From contig VWZW01001370.1 of the NCBI GenBank assembly GCA_013397115.1, forward strand, positions 445,029 through 509,028: a stretch of DNA of 64,000 bases, given 5' to 3'. Below, piece after piece: positions 1 through 11,800 of this stretch (the first letter of the stretch is position 1; each line of letters starts with the position of its first letter). The notes beneath the pieces were generated by a model. It ran no database searches and had not been told where the DNA came from. It saw nothing but the letters and a program-made list of their open reading frames with translations. Origin of the DNA: Edolisoma coerulescens (taxonomy: Eukaryota > Chordata > Aves > Passeriformes > Campephagidae). The translations under genes and the position numbers were made by a program.

Positions 1-3000
1 ATTTTCAAGGTTTTTCTCCCAAAAATTATCTTTATTTTCCTTTTCCTCTGGTGACTAAAAGCTGAGATTCTCATTACATCACGTTTTTTTTCACAGATTT
101 AATTTTGGAGACAGGATTAATCTCACTTAATTTTCAGCATTTATGGTAAAGGATTCTCTCTGTAAATATTGTGAGGCTGGTAATGATATTTTTCTCTTCT
201 GGTTCTTCCTCCCACTTCTCTGTAACAGGCCAAAATATTTTCTCTCTCTCTTAATAAGTAGGGCTTTAATTTCAAGACAATTTTATAAAGAAAACCCTCT
301 CTTCCGATGACACCTTTAACAATGTAAAAATATATATAACACCAAATATTTTCTGAGAGTGGGAAGGAATTCATTGCACATGTTCAGTCAGACCAGGCCA
401 GTTCTGTAATAATCTTTCCATTTAATGAGGTTCTGAAGTTCCTGAGCTGGGCAGCTTTAATGATGCCTGGAGCCTGAACCAGGCTAATGAGCCAAAAATG
501 GCATCCAAAATGCACAAGGAGCTGATTTAATGTGTGAGCCAGGGGTGCTGTGCTGGGGCCACCAGGGACACAAACCTTGCTCGGTCCCCCCTGCACAATT
601 CCTGTGGGATGGCATTTTCCTGAGCTGGAAGAATATTGAATTATTTCCCTCTAGCACCACAGCGAGACAACACCAGAGCCATCCGCTCTCCTCTCCTTCT
701 CAGCCGGTTCCATCCTGCTCCAGCCCTGCTGCCCCAGGGAGGAGAAAACCAGCCTGGCATTCCAGATGTTCTGCTGGATGGGGAACAGCCATAAAACCTG
801 TTCCCTGCTGGACTGACAGCAGAGCTGTGTCTCCGTGGGCACAGTGAGGGGTGGCAGTGCCACCTGTGACCAGAGCTCTGCACCTTCTGCCCCCAGGGCT
901 GGGTCTGCTCACTGGGGAGCTCCTTGGAGGCCCAGACTGGAATGTTTGGATTCCCCAAAGGAGAGGACACCTCTGCAGGTGTGTGTTAGTCCTTCTTCTC
1001 CACCCTGGGACTGAAGGGACAGGTCTTTGGTGGCCAGGGAAGGTTTAGAGCTCTGGTTTGAGGGTGATGGAGATGATTCCCAAAGTACTGTGCAAAGGTT
1101 ACTGAGCTCAAAGCACACCTTGTATGTGGAGCCCAGAATTTATTGCTAATAACCCAATCAAATTCATCAAGCAGCTATTATTAATCCAATCCTGATAACA
1201 CTCTCAGCTTTAAAAAATGTTTTCTCAACATGATCTGTTTCCATAATCCTTTCCTTCATCGATTCCCAGTTATTCCCAGCTCAGTCCTTCTGTCCTTCCT
1301 TTCTCTGAAGCTCTTTCCCTGCCTCACAGGGCTGCAGTTCTGTGTGCACCCTTTGGTTCTGGGGACAGATCTAGGGACAATCTGCCCAGGACAGCTCCGT
1401 GCTCTGACCCCACATGAAAGCCAGGCTGGAGCAGGGGAGGCAGGAGGAGCCTGGCTGTGGGACAGTCACAGCTGAGAGAAGCTCAAGGCAAGCAGGACCT
1501 TCCCTCTCAGCTCAGTGCGAGCCCTCTGGCCTCCCACTGGTTGCCTCTGCAATCCCTGTGGTGAGGATGACTGTGGTCCTTGTCCTGGTGGCACTGCCAT
1601 GGTCCAGTTGTGTCCCCAGGGCTGCTTTCAGGTATCTCCCACACTCTCCAAACTTCTCTGTTTGTCTGAAATGCCTCGAATGCTATTTGCCTCTAATTCC
1701 TTGTCTGTTTACTGCTGAGAACAGCCTTAGGAAGGATATTTTGGTGCCTGTGTGCCAGCTCAGGGTGGATAAGCCATGAGTTAGGGGCCTGCTGTGCTGG
1801 TTCAGAGGTGAAGTGTGAAATCCCTGCACTGTCAGGCTGTCATGGAGTGTTGAGGTTCTTCCTCAGGTGCTCTGCAGGATCAGATATTGAGGAGAAATCC
1901 TTCCCTGTGAGGGTGGTCAGGCCCTGGAATGGATTCCCCAGAGAAGCTGTGGCTGCCCCTGGATCCCTGGAAGTGTCCAAGGCCAGGCTGGACAGTGCTT
2001 GGAGCACCTTGGGATAGTAGAAAGTGTCCCTGCCATGGTAGAGGGTGGAACTGGATGGTATTTAAAGTCCCTTCTAACCCAAACCATTTTAGGATTCTGT
2101 GAAAACACAGGGAATTTTTTCCCTCTCTGGTTTGTGATGTTAAAATAACACAACAAAAGCAGCAGAAAGGAAAAGTGGCTGCTGTGGCTGAGCTTGGGAG
2201 GCTCTGGCAGTGAATCCTGCAGAGATCTGGTGAAGTTTTTCTCCATGGAATGAAGTTTGGAAGGCCCTGGGAGTCACCTGTTCCCCAGAAGCAGCACTTT
2301 TATACATCAGCTGTGAAACAGCTGCTAATGGGCTGCCCTGCAGAAATAAGGAATGAAGACCTTGCTGTGCTGCAAACCATGGCAGGATGAGGCTGCAGCA
2401 CCCACAGGAGCTGGGGGCACCCAGTCTGGGCTTCTGAGAGTGCTCCCAGATCCTGTGTGGGCATTACAGGCAATTGGAACAAAAATCCACCCCCTCCTCG
2501 TTAATAACTCCAAGGCTTACAGTCCATGGGCTGCAAAAAGAGATTGCAAAATGTCATTTTTCCAGGCATGCTGTGCTTGAATGACAGAAATTAGCCACGT
2601 TAGTTTTCTGGTTCAAGACTTGTGAAATATTCACCACCACCAGGAGCAAACTCCTGTGTGTAAAGCCCGGGGGAGAGGCCTTTAAACCAGCCCTTTCCAG
2701 CTGAAATACCAAAGCAGACACACTCCGGTGCCTGCTCAGCAGAGCTGCCATCAACATGGAATGAGGGTGTGCACGGAATTCCAGCCCATGTATTGAAAGA
2801 TGAATTATTAATGAAAGAGTCCCTTAACCTGCTGGAAAACCTCTGACAACAGAGCAAATCCTACAGGCTCACTTCTGCCTGGTGGGATTGAGAGAGGCAC
2901 AGGGTTTCACATTTCCCCTTCCTGGGGCTCCTCCAGACCCTCCAGGGGGACATATTTTCCCAAAACTCTCTTTGGAGCATTAGATCCCGTGGCTTAGGGC

Positions 3001-4234
3001 ACTGAGTCTGTCATGTGCCAGTTGCCCAGGACTTGTCTCAGTTCCACATGCCCCGTGCCAGCTGTTCCACAGAGCTGCTGGCTTTTGCAGGGCTATAAAA
3101 CACTCTTCTGCAAGCTCCTCGAATTTCTTGGTTTGTGTCACTTCAGTACAGTCTGAGCATTTAAACTGTCACCCAGCAGTGTTTTCCATGGCACTGACTT
3201 CACCAGGCTTGGACCAGCATCCCAATCAGAGCTTTCCCACAGGGTTTTTTTTCTGTGAGAACTCTAAAAATAGCTGTTCACAATAGGGACACATTGTGGA
3301 ATGCCACAATAAACCCGAGAGCCAGGAGTTTTCTCCGAGCAAACACACAGAATAGGGCAATCACATTTCAGGGGAGAAAGCCTGGCCTGGAGGAGCAGTG
3401 CAGAAAGGAGCCAGATGAGAGCCTTTGTTTGCACCATGAACAGAGTTAATGCCTGGTGCTTCTGCAGGGGAGAGGGAGGTGGGACCAGTGCCTGCAGAGA
3501 ACGGAGGGGGCACTTCAGAGACACGGGAAGAATTTGCTCTGCAATCAGAAATCTGCCCGTGGCACAGGATGGATGTACCAGCCTGAATCTGCTTGCCCAT
3601 CTAGGTCCAGCTCTAGCCCAGTAAGCCACTGGTCCCAGTGGGACCTTGAGGCCAGGATACAAACGGGAGCAGGACAGGAGAGGCCGTGGCTTTGCCCTTG
3701 GTTCTGAGCCTGAGATCTCCTCGTGCTCACCTTGGGACCTGAGGGGTTTGCTGCAGGTTTTGCCATCAGGTTTTTACCCCGTGGCCCCCTTTGCTGGTGT
3801 GACTGGTGTGACTGGTGTGGTGTGGAGTGGCACGAGCAGAGGTTCAGCAGGAGGGGTGAGGAGCAGCAGGGAGTCTCCAGGCTGACATGACCCCAAGAAA
3901 TGAGGTACAAAGATACAGGATGTGTGCTTGAGATGGGGATAAAGGTCATTACTTCCTGATTCATTTCCAGCATTTTCCTACACTCCTAGCCAAAGGGCTC
4001 TGTTCTCATGGTGCTTTCTGTGCTGTTCCAGGTTTCTCTGAGCTGCTAGCTTGTTGGATAAGGAGTGATCCCAGATTCCAGAACTCTGTCCTCTCCCAGG
4101 AGTTGCAGAGAGCAGGAATAAGCACTACTGGACTGTGGCAGTTGTCAGTGGGAAGCTGTTCCCATGTGAAGGTGGTTAATCCTTACTTTACCACATCCTT
4201 TGTGGCTAAAACTTTCTGAATTTATTACTTGCAG
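1..4234 (+). other. upstream intron of the dynein gene (partial)
   Basis: No dynein exon or other gene is recognisable. The segment holds one CR1 tail (1885-2104) and otherwise unassigned sequence. The first 380 bp are AT-rich; 3797-3825 is a short TGGTGTGAC tandem. The preceding exon (stalk/AAA5 side) must lie further upstream, so this intron exceeds 4.2 kb. Confidence 0.7.
1885..2104 (+). mobile_element. CR1 LINE 3' tail
   Basis: 5'-truncated CR1: gagaagctgtggctgcccct, then a cttctaacccaaaccatt block and an attctgtga end. Sense to the dynein gene. Confidence 0.85.
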
Positions 4235-4399
4235 TCAGATCTCACCAAGCAACAGAATGGGTTCAAGATCACCTTGAAAACGTTAGAGGACAACTTGCTC
4301 TCCCGGCTGTCATCAGCATCTGGGAATTTCCTGGGAGACACAGCGTTGGTGGAGAACCTGGAGACCACTAAAAGGACAGCTGCAGAGATTGTGGAGAAG
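4235..4399 (+). CDS. DNAH17: dynein heavy chain exon 1 of window (end of AAA5)
   Basis: 55 codons, phase 0 at both ends, acceptor ttacttgcag, donor AAG|gtacaa. It carries the outer-arm dynein signature LSSASGNFLGDTALVENLE followed by TTKRTAAEIVEK, which lies at the C-terminal side of AAA5. Internal exon: the residues normally preceding SDLTKQQNGF are not found in 1-4234, so the previous exon is outside the window. Reading through the donor hits a stop within a few codons, supporting the splice. Confidence 0.93.
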
Positions 4400-7300
4400 G
4401 TACAAGGACGGTGACAGCCTGGAGAAAAGCATGTCTGTGATCCTCTAAGGATTTCTGGGTGGGATGTAACCTCTGCTCTGCTCATCTCTGCTCCGTCTGC
4501 TGAGCAGAGAATAGAAATTGGTATAAATTGTAAATGCTCTCCATTCTGGAGAGCTCCAGGCCATTTAGTTCTTTGGAGCTTTTTTTGTGTTAAATGACCT
4601 ATTTAAGACCAAGAGAAAACATTGGTGCCTGATGTAAAGACAGTAAAATTTACACACTGTATCAAGGCAGCTTTAAACTGTTCCAGCATAATCCTGGCTA
4701 CATCCCACTGCCTCAGTTAGGCTGGATTTTAGTACTGACCAGGGACTGGAGTCTGGTGAGTTTGTGATCTTGAGTAAATATGAAATAACTCAGGTATTTC
4801 ACAGCCTTCCATTCCTCAGAGTATCAATCAGCATTTGTGGGAGCAGTGTGAGCACTGCCACCTGCCCAGCTCCCCTTACATGGCCTTAGGTAAATGCACA
4901 GAGGTTTTTCCTTGCCACTGAGGGAACTTGGGAAATGTTTTCATGCCAGGATTGTCCCAGGACCCTGGTGTAGCCATTCAGCTGCTTCCCTCTGCAGTGC
5001 CCCCATCTCCAGAACCTGCACTTGCCCTCCCCCAGCCACTGGCCCATGTTCTGCCTGGCTGGGGCTGGAACTGCGTCTCACTTCCCAGCCAGTGACCAAG
5101 AAACTGAGTGATCCTCTCTCCCTGTTAAAAATTTGAATTATTTTCCATTCATGGTGCATTCAGCTCCCTGGGGAGGGGCTGCTTAAAGGGGGTGTTGAAG
5201 GGATTTTTTGACATGGACAGCTTGGCATCTCCCCCTTGAAGTAGGTGGTTTTGAAGTGCTTCACCTTCCAAACCAGCAGTGCCAACAGGGGACAAATTTT
5301 AGAGTTTGCACCTGGATTTTCTGAGTTTGTTCCCACCTGGAAGGCTGTGGAAGAGCCCTGTTAGAGGTTCAAGTCAAGCCTCACTCTCTTCTTGGTCCGT
5401 CTACCCAAAGAAAGGTGTTCAGCCAACATTTTCCTTCCTATGGAAGTCCTCCCTGCTGTACAGATGAAGAGCATCTCTCTGCCCCACCTCTGGCTCTGAG
5501 TTTCAGCAGGGGCTGTGTGATGCTGTGCTGGCTGGTTCTGCCACAGGAAGCCTAGGAAGGGCTGGAGAGGGATTTCTTGCAGTGATAGGATAAGGGGAAT
5601 GGCTTCAAGCTGAAAATAGGCAGATTTAAATCACATGTTAGGAAGAAATCCTTGGCTGTGAGGGTGGGGAGGCCCTGGCAGAGGGTGCCCAGAGAAGCTG
5701 TGGCTGCCCCTGGATCCCTGGAAGTGCCCAAGGCCAGGCTGGATGGGGCTTGGAGCAGCCTGGGACAGTGGGAGGTGTCGTTGAGTGGAATGAGATGAGC
5801 ATTAAGGTCCCTTCCAACCCAAACCATTCTGGGATTCTGTGATCCCATTGCATGGTTTGCTGCGCTGCCTGGGTCAGCACTGTCTCAGCAGCTCCTGGCC
5901 ATGCTGTAGGACATGTCTGTCCTCAGCCAGGGACTAAAATAAACCCCAGGAGGCTCAGGGACGTCACTTCATGCTGCTGAGGTGGAATGAAAGAGCGAAC
6001 GGGGCCGAGGTGATGCTGGGGTGCTGCATCTGCCAAGAAGATTTTCACGTCCCTCACAGCAGCTGCCCAGGGAGGTGGGAGGGTTTGGTGCTGCTGAGGA
6101 CAGGCAGCAAGGAGCTGTTGTAAATTAGCATCTCTCAGCCCTGGGGAAGCTGCCTGAGAGCAGCACTGGGGCTGTTAATGACCTGCACAGGAGGGGGGCA
6201 ATTAGCACGAGAAACTCATTGATGAGAAAATCAATTCCAGTTAGCAAAGAGCAGGGATCCCAGGGAGAAGTCTGGAGGGGACTCAGGAGAACGGGGGATT
6301 GGGCAACTGGGTGGAAAATGCAGTTAAATGGAAGGTNCCCTGCTGTACAGATGAAGAGCATCTCTCTGCCCCACCTCTGGCTCTGAGTTTCAGCAGGGGC
6401 TGTGTGATGCTGTGCTGGCTGGTTCTGCCACAGGAAGCCTAGGAAGGGCTGGAGAGGGATTTCTTGCAGTGATAGGATAAGGGGAATGGCTTCAAGCTGA
6501 AAATAGGCAGATTTAAATCACATGTTAGGAAGAAATCCTTGGCTGTGAGGGTGGGGAGGCCCTGGCAGAGGGTGCCCAGAGAAGCTGTGGCTGCCCCTGG
6601 ATCCCTGGAAGTGCCCAAGGCCAGGCTGGATGGGGCTTGGAGCAGCCTGGGACAGTGGGAGGTGTCGTTGAGTGGAATGAGATGAGCATTAAGGTCCCTT
6701 CCAACCCAAACCATTCTGGGATTCTGTGATCCCATTGCATGGTTTGCTGCGCTGCCTGGGTCAGCACTGTCTCAGCAGCTCCTGGCCATGCTGTAGGACA
6801 TGTCTGTCCTCAGCCAGGGACTAAAATAAACCCCAGGAGGCTCAGGGACGTCACTTCATGCTGCTGAGGTGGAATGAAAGAGCGAACGGGGCCGAGGTGA
6901 TGCTGGGGTGCTGCATCTGCCAAGAAGATTTTCACGTCCCTCACAGCAGCTGCCCAGGGAGGTGGGAGGGTTTGGTGCTGCTGAGGACAGGCAGCAAGGA
7001 GCTGTTGTAAATTAGCATCTCTCAGCCCTGGGGAAGCTGCCTGAGAGCAGCACTGGGGCTGTTAATGACCTGCACAGGAGGGGGGCAATTAGCACGAGAA
7101 ACTCATTGATGAGAAAATCAATTCCAGTTAGCAAAGAGCAGGGATCCCAGGGAGAAGTCTGGAGGGGACTCAGGAGAACGGGGGATTGGGCAACTGGGTG
7201 GAAAATGCAGTTAAATGGAAGGTTCCAGAGGGGGAGGATGCCGGGGAGGGCAGCTCCAGGCTGGCAGAGGCTGGTCCCGTGGTGGTCACTTGTGGGCTGC

Positions 7301-8820
7301 CCTGATGACTTCGTGGCCGACGTCCCCCCTCCCTGGGCTGCACCCACTGCACGGGGGTGTTGTGACAGGAATTCTGTTCCGTGTTTGCCCGCAGGTGCAG
7401 GAGTTCAAGGTGACAGAAGGCAGGATTAACGAGGCCAGAGAGCACTACAGGCCCGCGGCCTGCCGCGCCTCCCTGCTCTACTTCGCCATGAACGAGCTCC
7501 ACGCCATCCACCCCATGTACCAGTTCTCCCTGAAGGTACCTGCCCTCCAGGGGGGCCCTGGGGGCTGCTCTCTCTTGGTGGGGCTGATCAAATCGTAATT
7601 AGGGAGTCACGGAATCACAGAATCACACAAGGTTTGAATTGGAAGGGGCCTTGACGCCCATCCCGTTTCACCCCTGCCACGGGCAGGGACACCTTCCCCA
7701 CTATCCCGGGGTTCTCCAAGCCTTGTCTAGAAAAAGTTACAGTTTTAATGTTTTATTAAATGGAAAACCTTTTTTTTTCATCATGTAAGAAAGGTACTTT
7801 GGGGGATGGAGGGTTAAAGGAGCATCCTGCTCTACAACTTCTTCCAAACGATTTCTTACCTTGACAAGTGACCTGGAAAAAGGAATTGAGGAGAGACTAC
7901 AAAATGTTGAGGCTCATGCACCAAGAAGCTTTTCCTTTTGATATCCACGAGGCGTTTGTTGAAGTAATTTTATCAGAAAAATGTACAGAATATCTTTTGT
8001 GCCTCGTGAAAGATTCATCCCTTACCCATACATAATAGATCCAGGGGTTCCTGAGGTTTCACCTCTAATCTGTGTCTCCCATAGTTAGTTTGTTTTATGT
8101 TTTCCAGTGAACATTAGCAGCCTGTATAAATACACAGAAAATTATTGGGTGGAATGTTTTTTTATCTAATAAATTTTGATGACAGATCATAAAGCATTAT
8201 GTAAAGACGCACAGGGATGATTTTAGAATACTTGCCACGCAGCTGGGAGCCCATTATGAATTAGAACACAAAGATTGATGTGCTGCTCTGCAGCACGTTT
8301 TAACGCAATTTAAAGAAACGTTAAGCAGGAAAATGCATTCTGCAATTATTTAATAATGCATTAGGTATCAATGTTACTTTAATTTGTTGAGGCATCATTT
8401 TTCCTTTGTAGAACCCTAAAAATAAGGCTGCCAGCACGGTCATGCCTTGCCCAGTTGGTGCCATCAATGTGTATTGGCCTGGTTATTTCCTTCAGCTGGG
8501 CCCAGCCCACGGAGCCTTTGCATTGCTAAGCAGGACTTGGGCTCTTTTTTTCTCGTTAATTTTCTTTTTCCAGTTGCATTTGATAATTTGCTCGTGCTTT
8601 TAATTTGGCTGACTCTGAAAGCTTTTTGTCTTTTCTCATTTGGATCAGAAATGTTGTTCCAATAATCCTTAATCTCTTATATAAGAGGGTTCTCCATGCA
8701 GGCACCCACCCTTGAGGGAACTTCACTGGCTGCTTCAGCTCACTACCACTGCTCCCTGCCCTCCTCAGCCAGTCCTTTGCTGGATCCAGACAGTAAGACA
8801 CTCAGAGGACCTTAAAAAAA

Positions 8821-8868
<48 letters not shown>

Positions 8869-11800
8869 TAGAGGAATTGTTCTTCTCTGAATTGAAATAT
8901 TTGTGCAATGGCAGATGTGCTTTCCTCCTCTGCTCCACTCTGGTGAGACCCCACCTGGAGCAGTGTCCAGGTCTGGGGTCCTCAGCACAGGAAAGACGTG
9001 GACCTGATTGAGCAGGTCTGGAAGAGACCACGGATATGATCCAAGGGCTGGAGCCCCTCTATGGAGCCAGGCTAGGAGAACTTAGAACCCCTTCCAGTGC
9101 CTAAAGGAGCTCCAGGAGAGCTGGAGAGGGACTGGGGACAAGGGCTGGAGGGACAGGACATGGGGAATGGCTTCCCACTGCCAGAGGACAGGGATGGATG
9201 GGATATTGGGAAGGAATTCCTGGCTGGGAGGGTGGGGAGGGGCTGGAATTGATTTCCCAGAGAAGCTGTGGCTGCCCCTGGATCCTTGGAAGTGTCCAAG
9301 GCCAGGCTGGATGGGGCTTGGAGCAACCTGGGATAGTGGAAGGCCCATGGCAGGGGTGGCACTGGATGGGCCTGTGCTGGAGTTTTTTGCCATGGGGAAC
9401 CATTCTGGAGTCTGTGTGTCCTCTGGGAGCTCCACTCTCTGCTGGCTCAACTTTTGCAGAGAAAGTGGCCTGTGTCCCAGTGGGAGCAAGCTGGGCACAG
9501 AAACATCTCCTGTATCCTCGTGTCTGAGTTCCCTCTGCCCTGTCTGTGTCCCAGGGAATGTCACCAGTGCCAGGCTCTGTGTCCCTGAGGAGCAGCCACA
9601 GGCAGAGCCAGGGCTGGTCTCTGTGTGCTCCCTGATGCAGCACCTGAGCTGGCATCACTGTGACACCTCAGGGGCACCCAGGGCTGTGCAAAGGGCATCT
9701 CCAAACCCCTGTTCCCCTCTGCCCTCCCAGGCGTTCCACGTGGTGTTCCAGAAGGCCATCGAGAGGGCAGCTCCTGCGGAGAGCCTGGCGGGGCGGGTGC
9801 TGAGCCTCACGGACAGCATCACCTTCTCCGTGTTCCAGTACACGGCCCGGGGGCTCTTCGAGAGGGACAAACTGACCTTCAGTGCCCAGCTCACCTTCCA
9901 GGTACCAGCAGCACCTCGGGCAGTGGTGGGACAGGGTTCGGTGCCACAGCAGCCCGTACAGGGGCTGGGGGCTTGATTGTCTTCTCTGCCTCTCTTGGAA
10001 CCACAGAATCATCCAGGCTGGAAAAGCCCTCCCAGACCATCGAGTCCCAGCTGTCCCACCTTGTCCCCAGCCCAGAGCACTGAGTGCCACCTCCAGGCAC
10101 TCCTTGGACACCTCCAGGGATGGGCACTCCAAACCTCCCTGGGCAGCCCCTGCCAAGGCCTGAGCACCCTTTCCATGGGGAAATTCCTGCTGATGTCCAC
10201 CCTGAGCCTCCCCTGGCCCAGCCTGAGGCCGTTTCCTCTCCTCCTGTCCCTGTTCCCTGGGAGCAGAGCCCGACCCCCCCGGCTGCCCCCTCCTGTCAGG
10301 GACTTGTGCAGAGCCACAAGGTCCCCCCTGAGCCTCCTTTTTTCCAGGCTGAGCCCCTTTCCCAGCTCCCTCAGCCGCTCCTCACAGGATTTATTCCTGC
10401 CACTAACAGGCACAGATGCTGTGTTGGATTTGAATTACGCTGACAAAGGCTCTGTGAGAGAGTAATTCCTCCTGGCAGGACCTGGGAAAAAGGGCAAAGC
10501 AAACTGGCCTGGAAGGTTTCTTGCATTTAACCTGAAGAAGTGCTCACTGCAGAGCTGCTGTGCCATGGCCACTGTGTTTGTATAATTTTTACTGTCCAGC
10601 CTGGCTCTGCTGCCAGGGCCTTCTCCTCAGGGTGCTCTCCACCCACCTGGATCTCAGCCCACATGGTTTTCCCAACTTTCTTCCTGTTCTGTTGCCAATC
10701 TCCACATTCATTCCTGGTCCTTTTTTGGGACACCCAGAGCACCTACATGGTGTGTCCATCACACCCCTTCAACATGGGGCACCCTGTAGGTTTTAGCCAC
10801 ACGTTTTTCAAGCACCTTAATTGAGTAATGAATCTGCTGGAGTTTGTTGCTGCTCTGGATCCTGGCTGCTCTAGGATATCTCGTTTGTTTGGAATTGCAG
10901 ATACTTCTGATGAATAAAGAAATCAACCCAGCAGAACTGGATTTCCTGCTCAGATACCCAGCACAGCCCAGAGCCACGAGCCCTGTGGAGTTCCTGTCTG
11001 ATCAGTCCTGGGGAGGAATCAAGGTACCTGATCCATGGGAAATCACCTCCCCTTACCTCCTCTAAAGCCCTTCAGCCCTTCAGGTGGGTCCTTGTGGTAT
11101 GTGATGAACAAAGTTCTGCCCTTACATGAGGGGCAGCACAAAAAGGCCACGGACATGGAGAGTTCTGCAGGTCCAACACTGATTTTGAGGGCTCTTCCTG
11201 TGTGTCCCCAAGAAGATGGATCTTCCCTCTGAGATTAAGACTTTTCCCTGTTAGACCAGACTGAGAATACCCTCAGGGGTTTGTGGGTGTGGTTTGTAAA
11301 GGACACGGAGACGCCCCTGTATCTGGGAAGAAGTGGGAATTCCTGCAGGGATGTGCTGGGGCTGGAGCTGTGACAGCTGCCAGACCCACAGGGAAATTCT
11401 GTCGTGGGAACGGGTGGGTCTGGCCCCTGCCACGTGTTTGGAGTGAGAGGGGAGGAATAGCATCCCAAAGAAATGACAGCTATCCCATCCTTGCTCCTCT
11501 TTGCCAACAAATGGGAATTGTGCTGGGTTTGGACCTGATCCAACAGGGTGGGATTTGTTTTCTGAAAAGGGTGCAAATACTCTCCACCTTTGGCCTGTTC
11601 ATTCACACCTTGCTGGAGCTGGGATTGTGTCCCTTGTCTGACTGTGGTGCTGATCAGTCTCTGGCACCTGTGGTGATGTAAGAGCCGGTTTTATTTACAG
11701 CATGTTGCCTCTGAGGGATGTTTTCCTGGTGCTGAGAAGTAGGGAGTGAGGAATCCCCAGTTTCATTGGGATAGCTCTCAAATTTTCACCTGGGACATTG

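Larger units (their letters stand above)
5451..7223. repeat. 886-bp direct duplication separated by one N (probable assembly artefact)
   Basis: 5451-6336 and 6338-7223 read as the same sequence at a constant offset of 887; I saw no differing base, including within the contained CR1 tails. The single ambiguous base at 6337 sits exactly at the junction. Identical copies meeting at an N are what unmerged contig overlaps look like. Confidence 0.9.
4400..7394 (+). other. intron 1
   Basis: About 3.0 kb as assembled, but 886 bp of it appears twice (5451-6336 and 6338-7223) around a single N, so the true length is probably about 2.1 kb. Each copy contains a CR1 tail. The remaining sequence is unassigned. 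Confidence 0.8.
7536..9730 (+). other. intron 2
   Basis: 2.2 kb. Holds an antisense CR1 tail (7606-7728), an AT-rich island (about 7735-8420) with no coding signal, a (TTA)n microsatellite (8827-8869) and a longer sense CR1 fragment (8926-9372). Confidence 0.8.
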
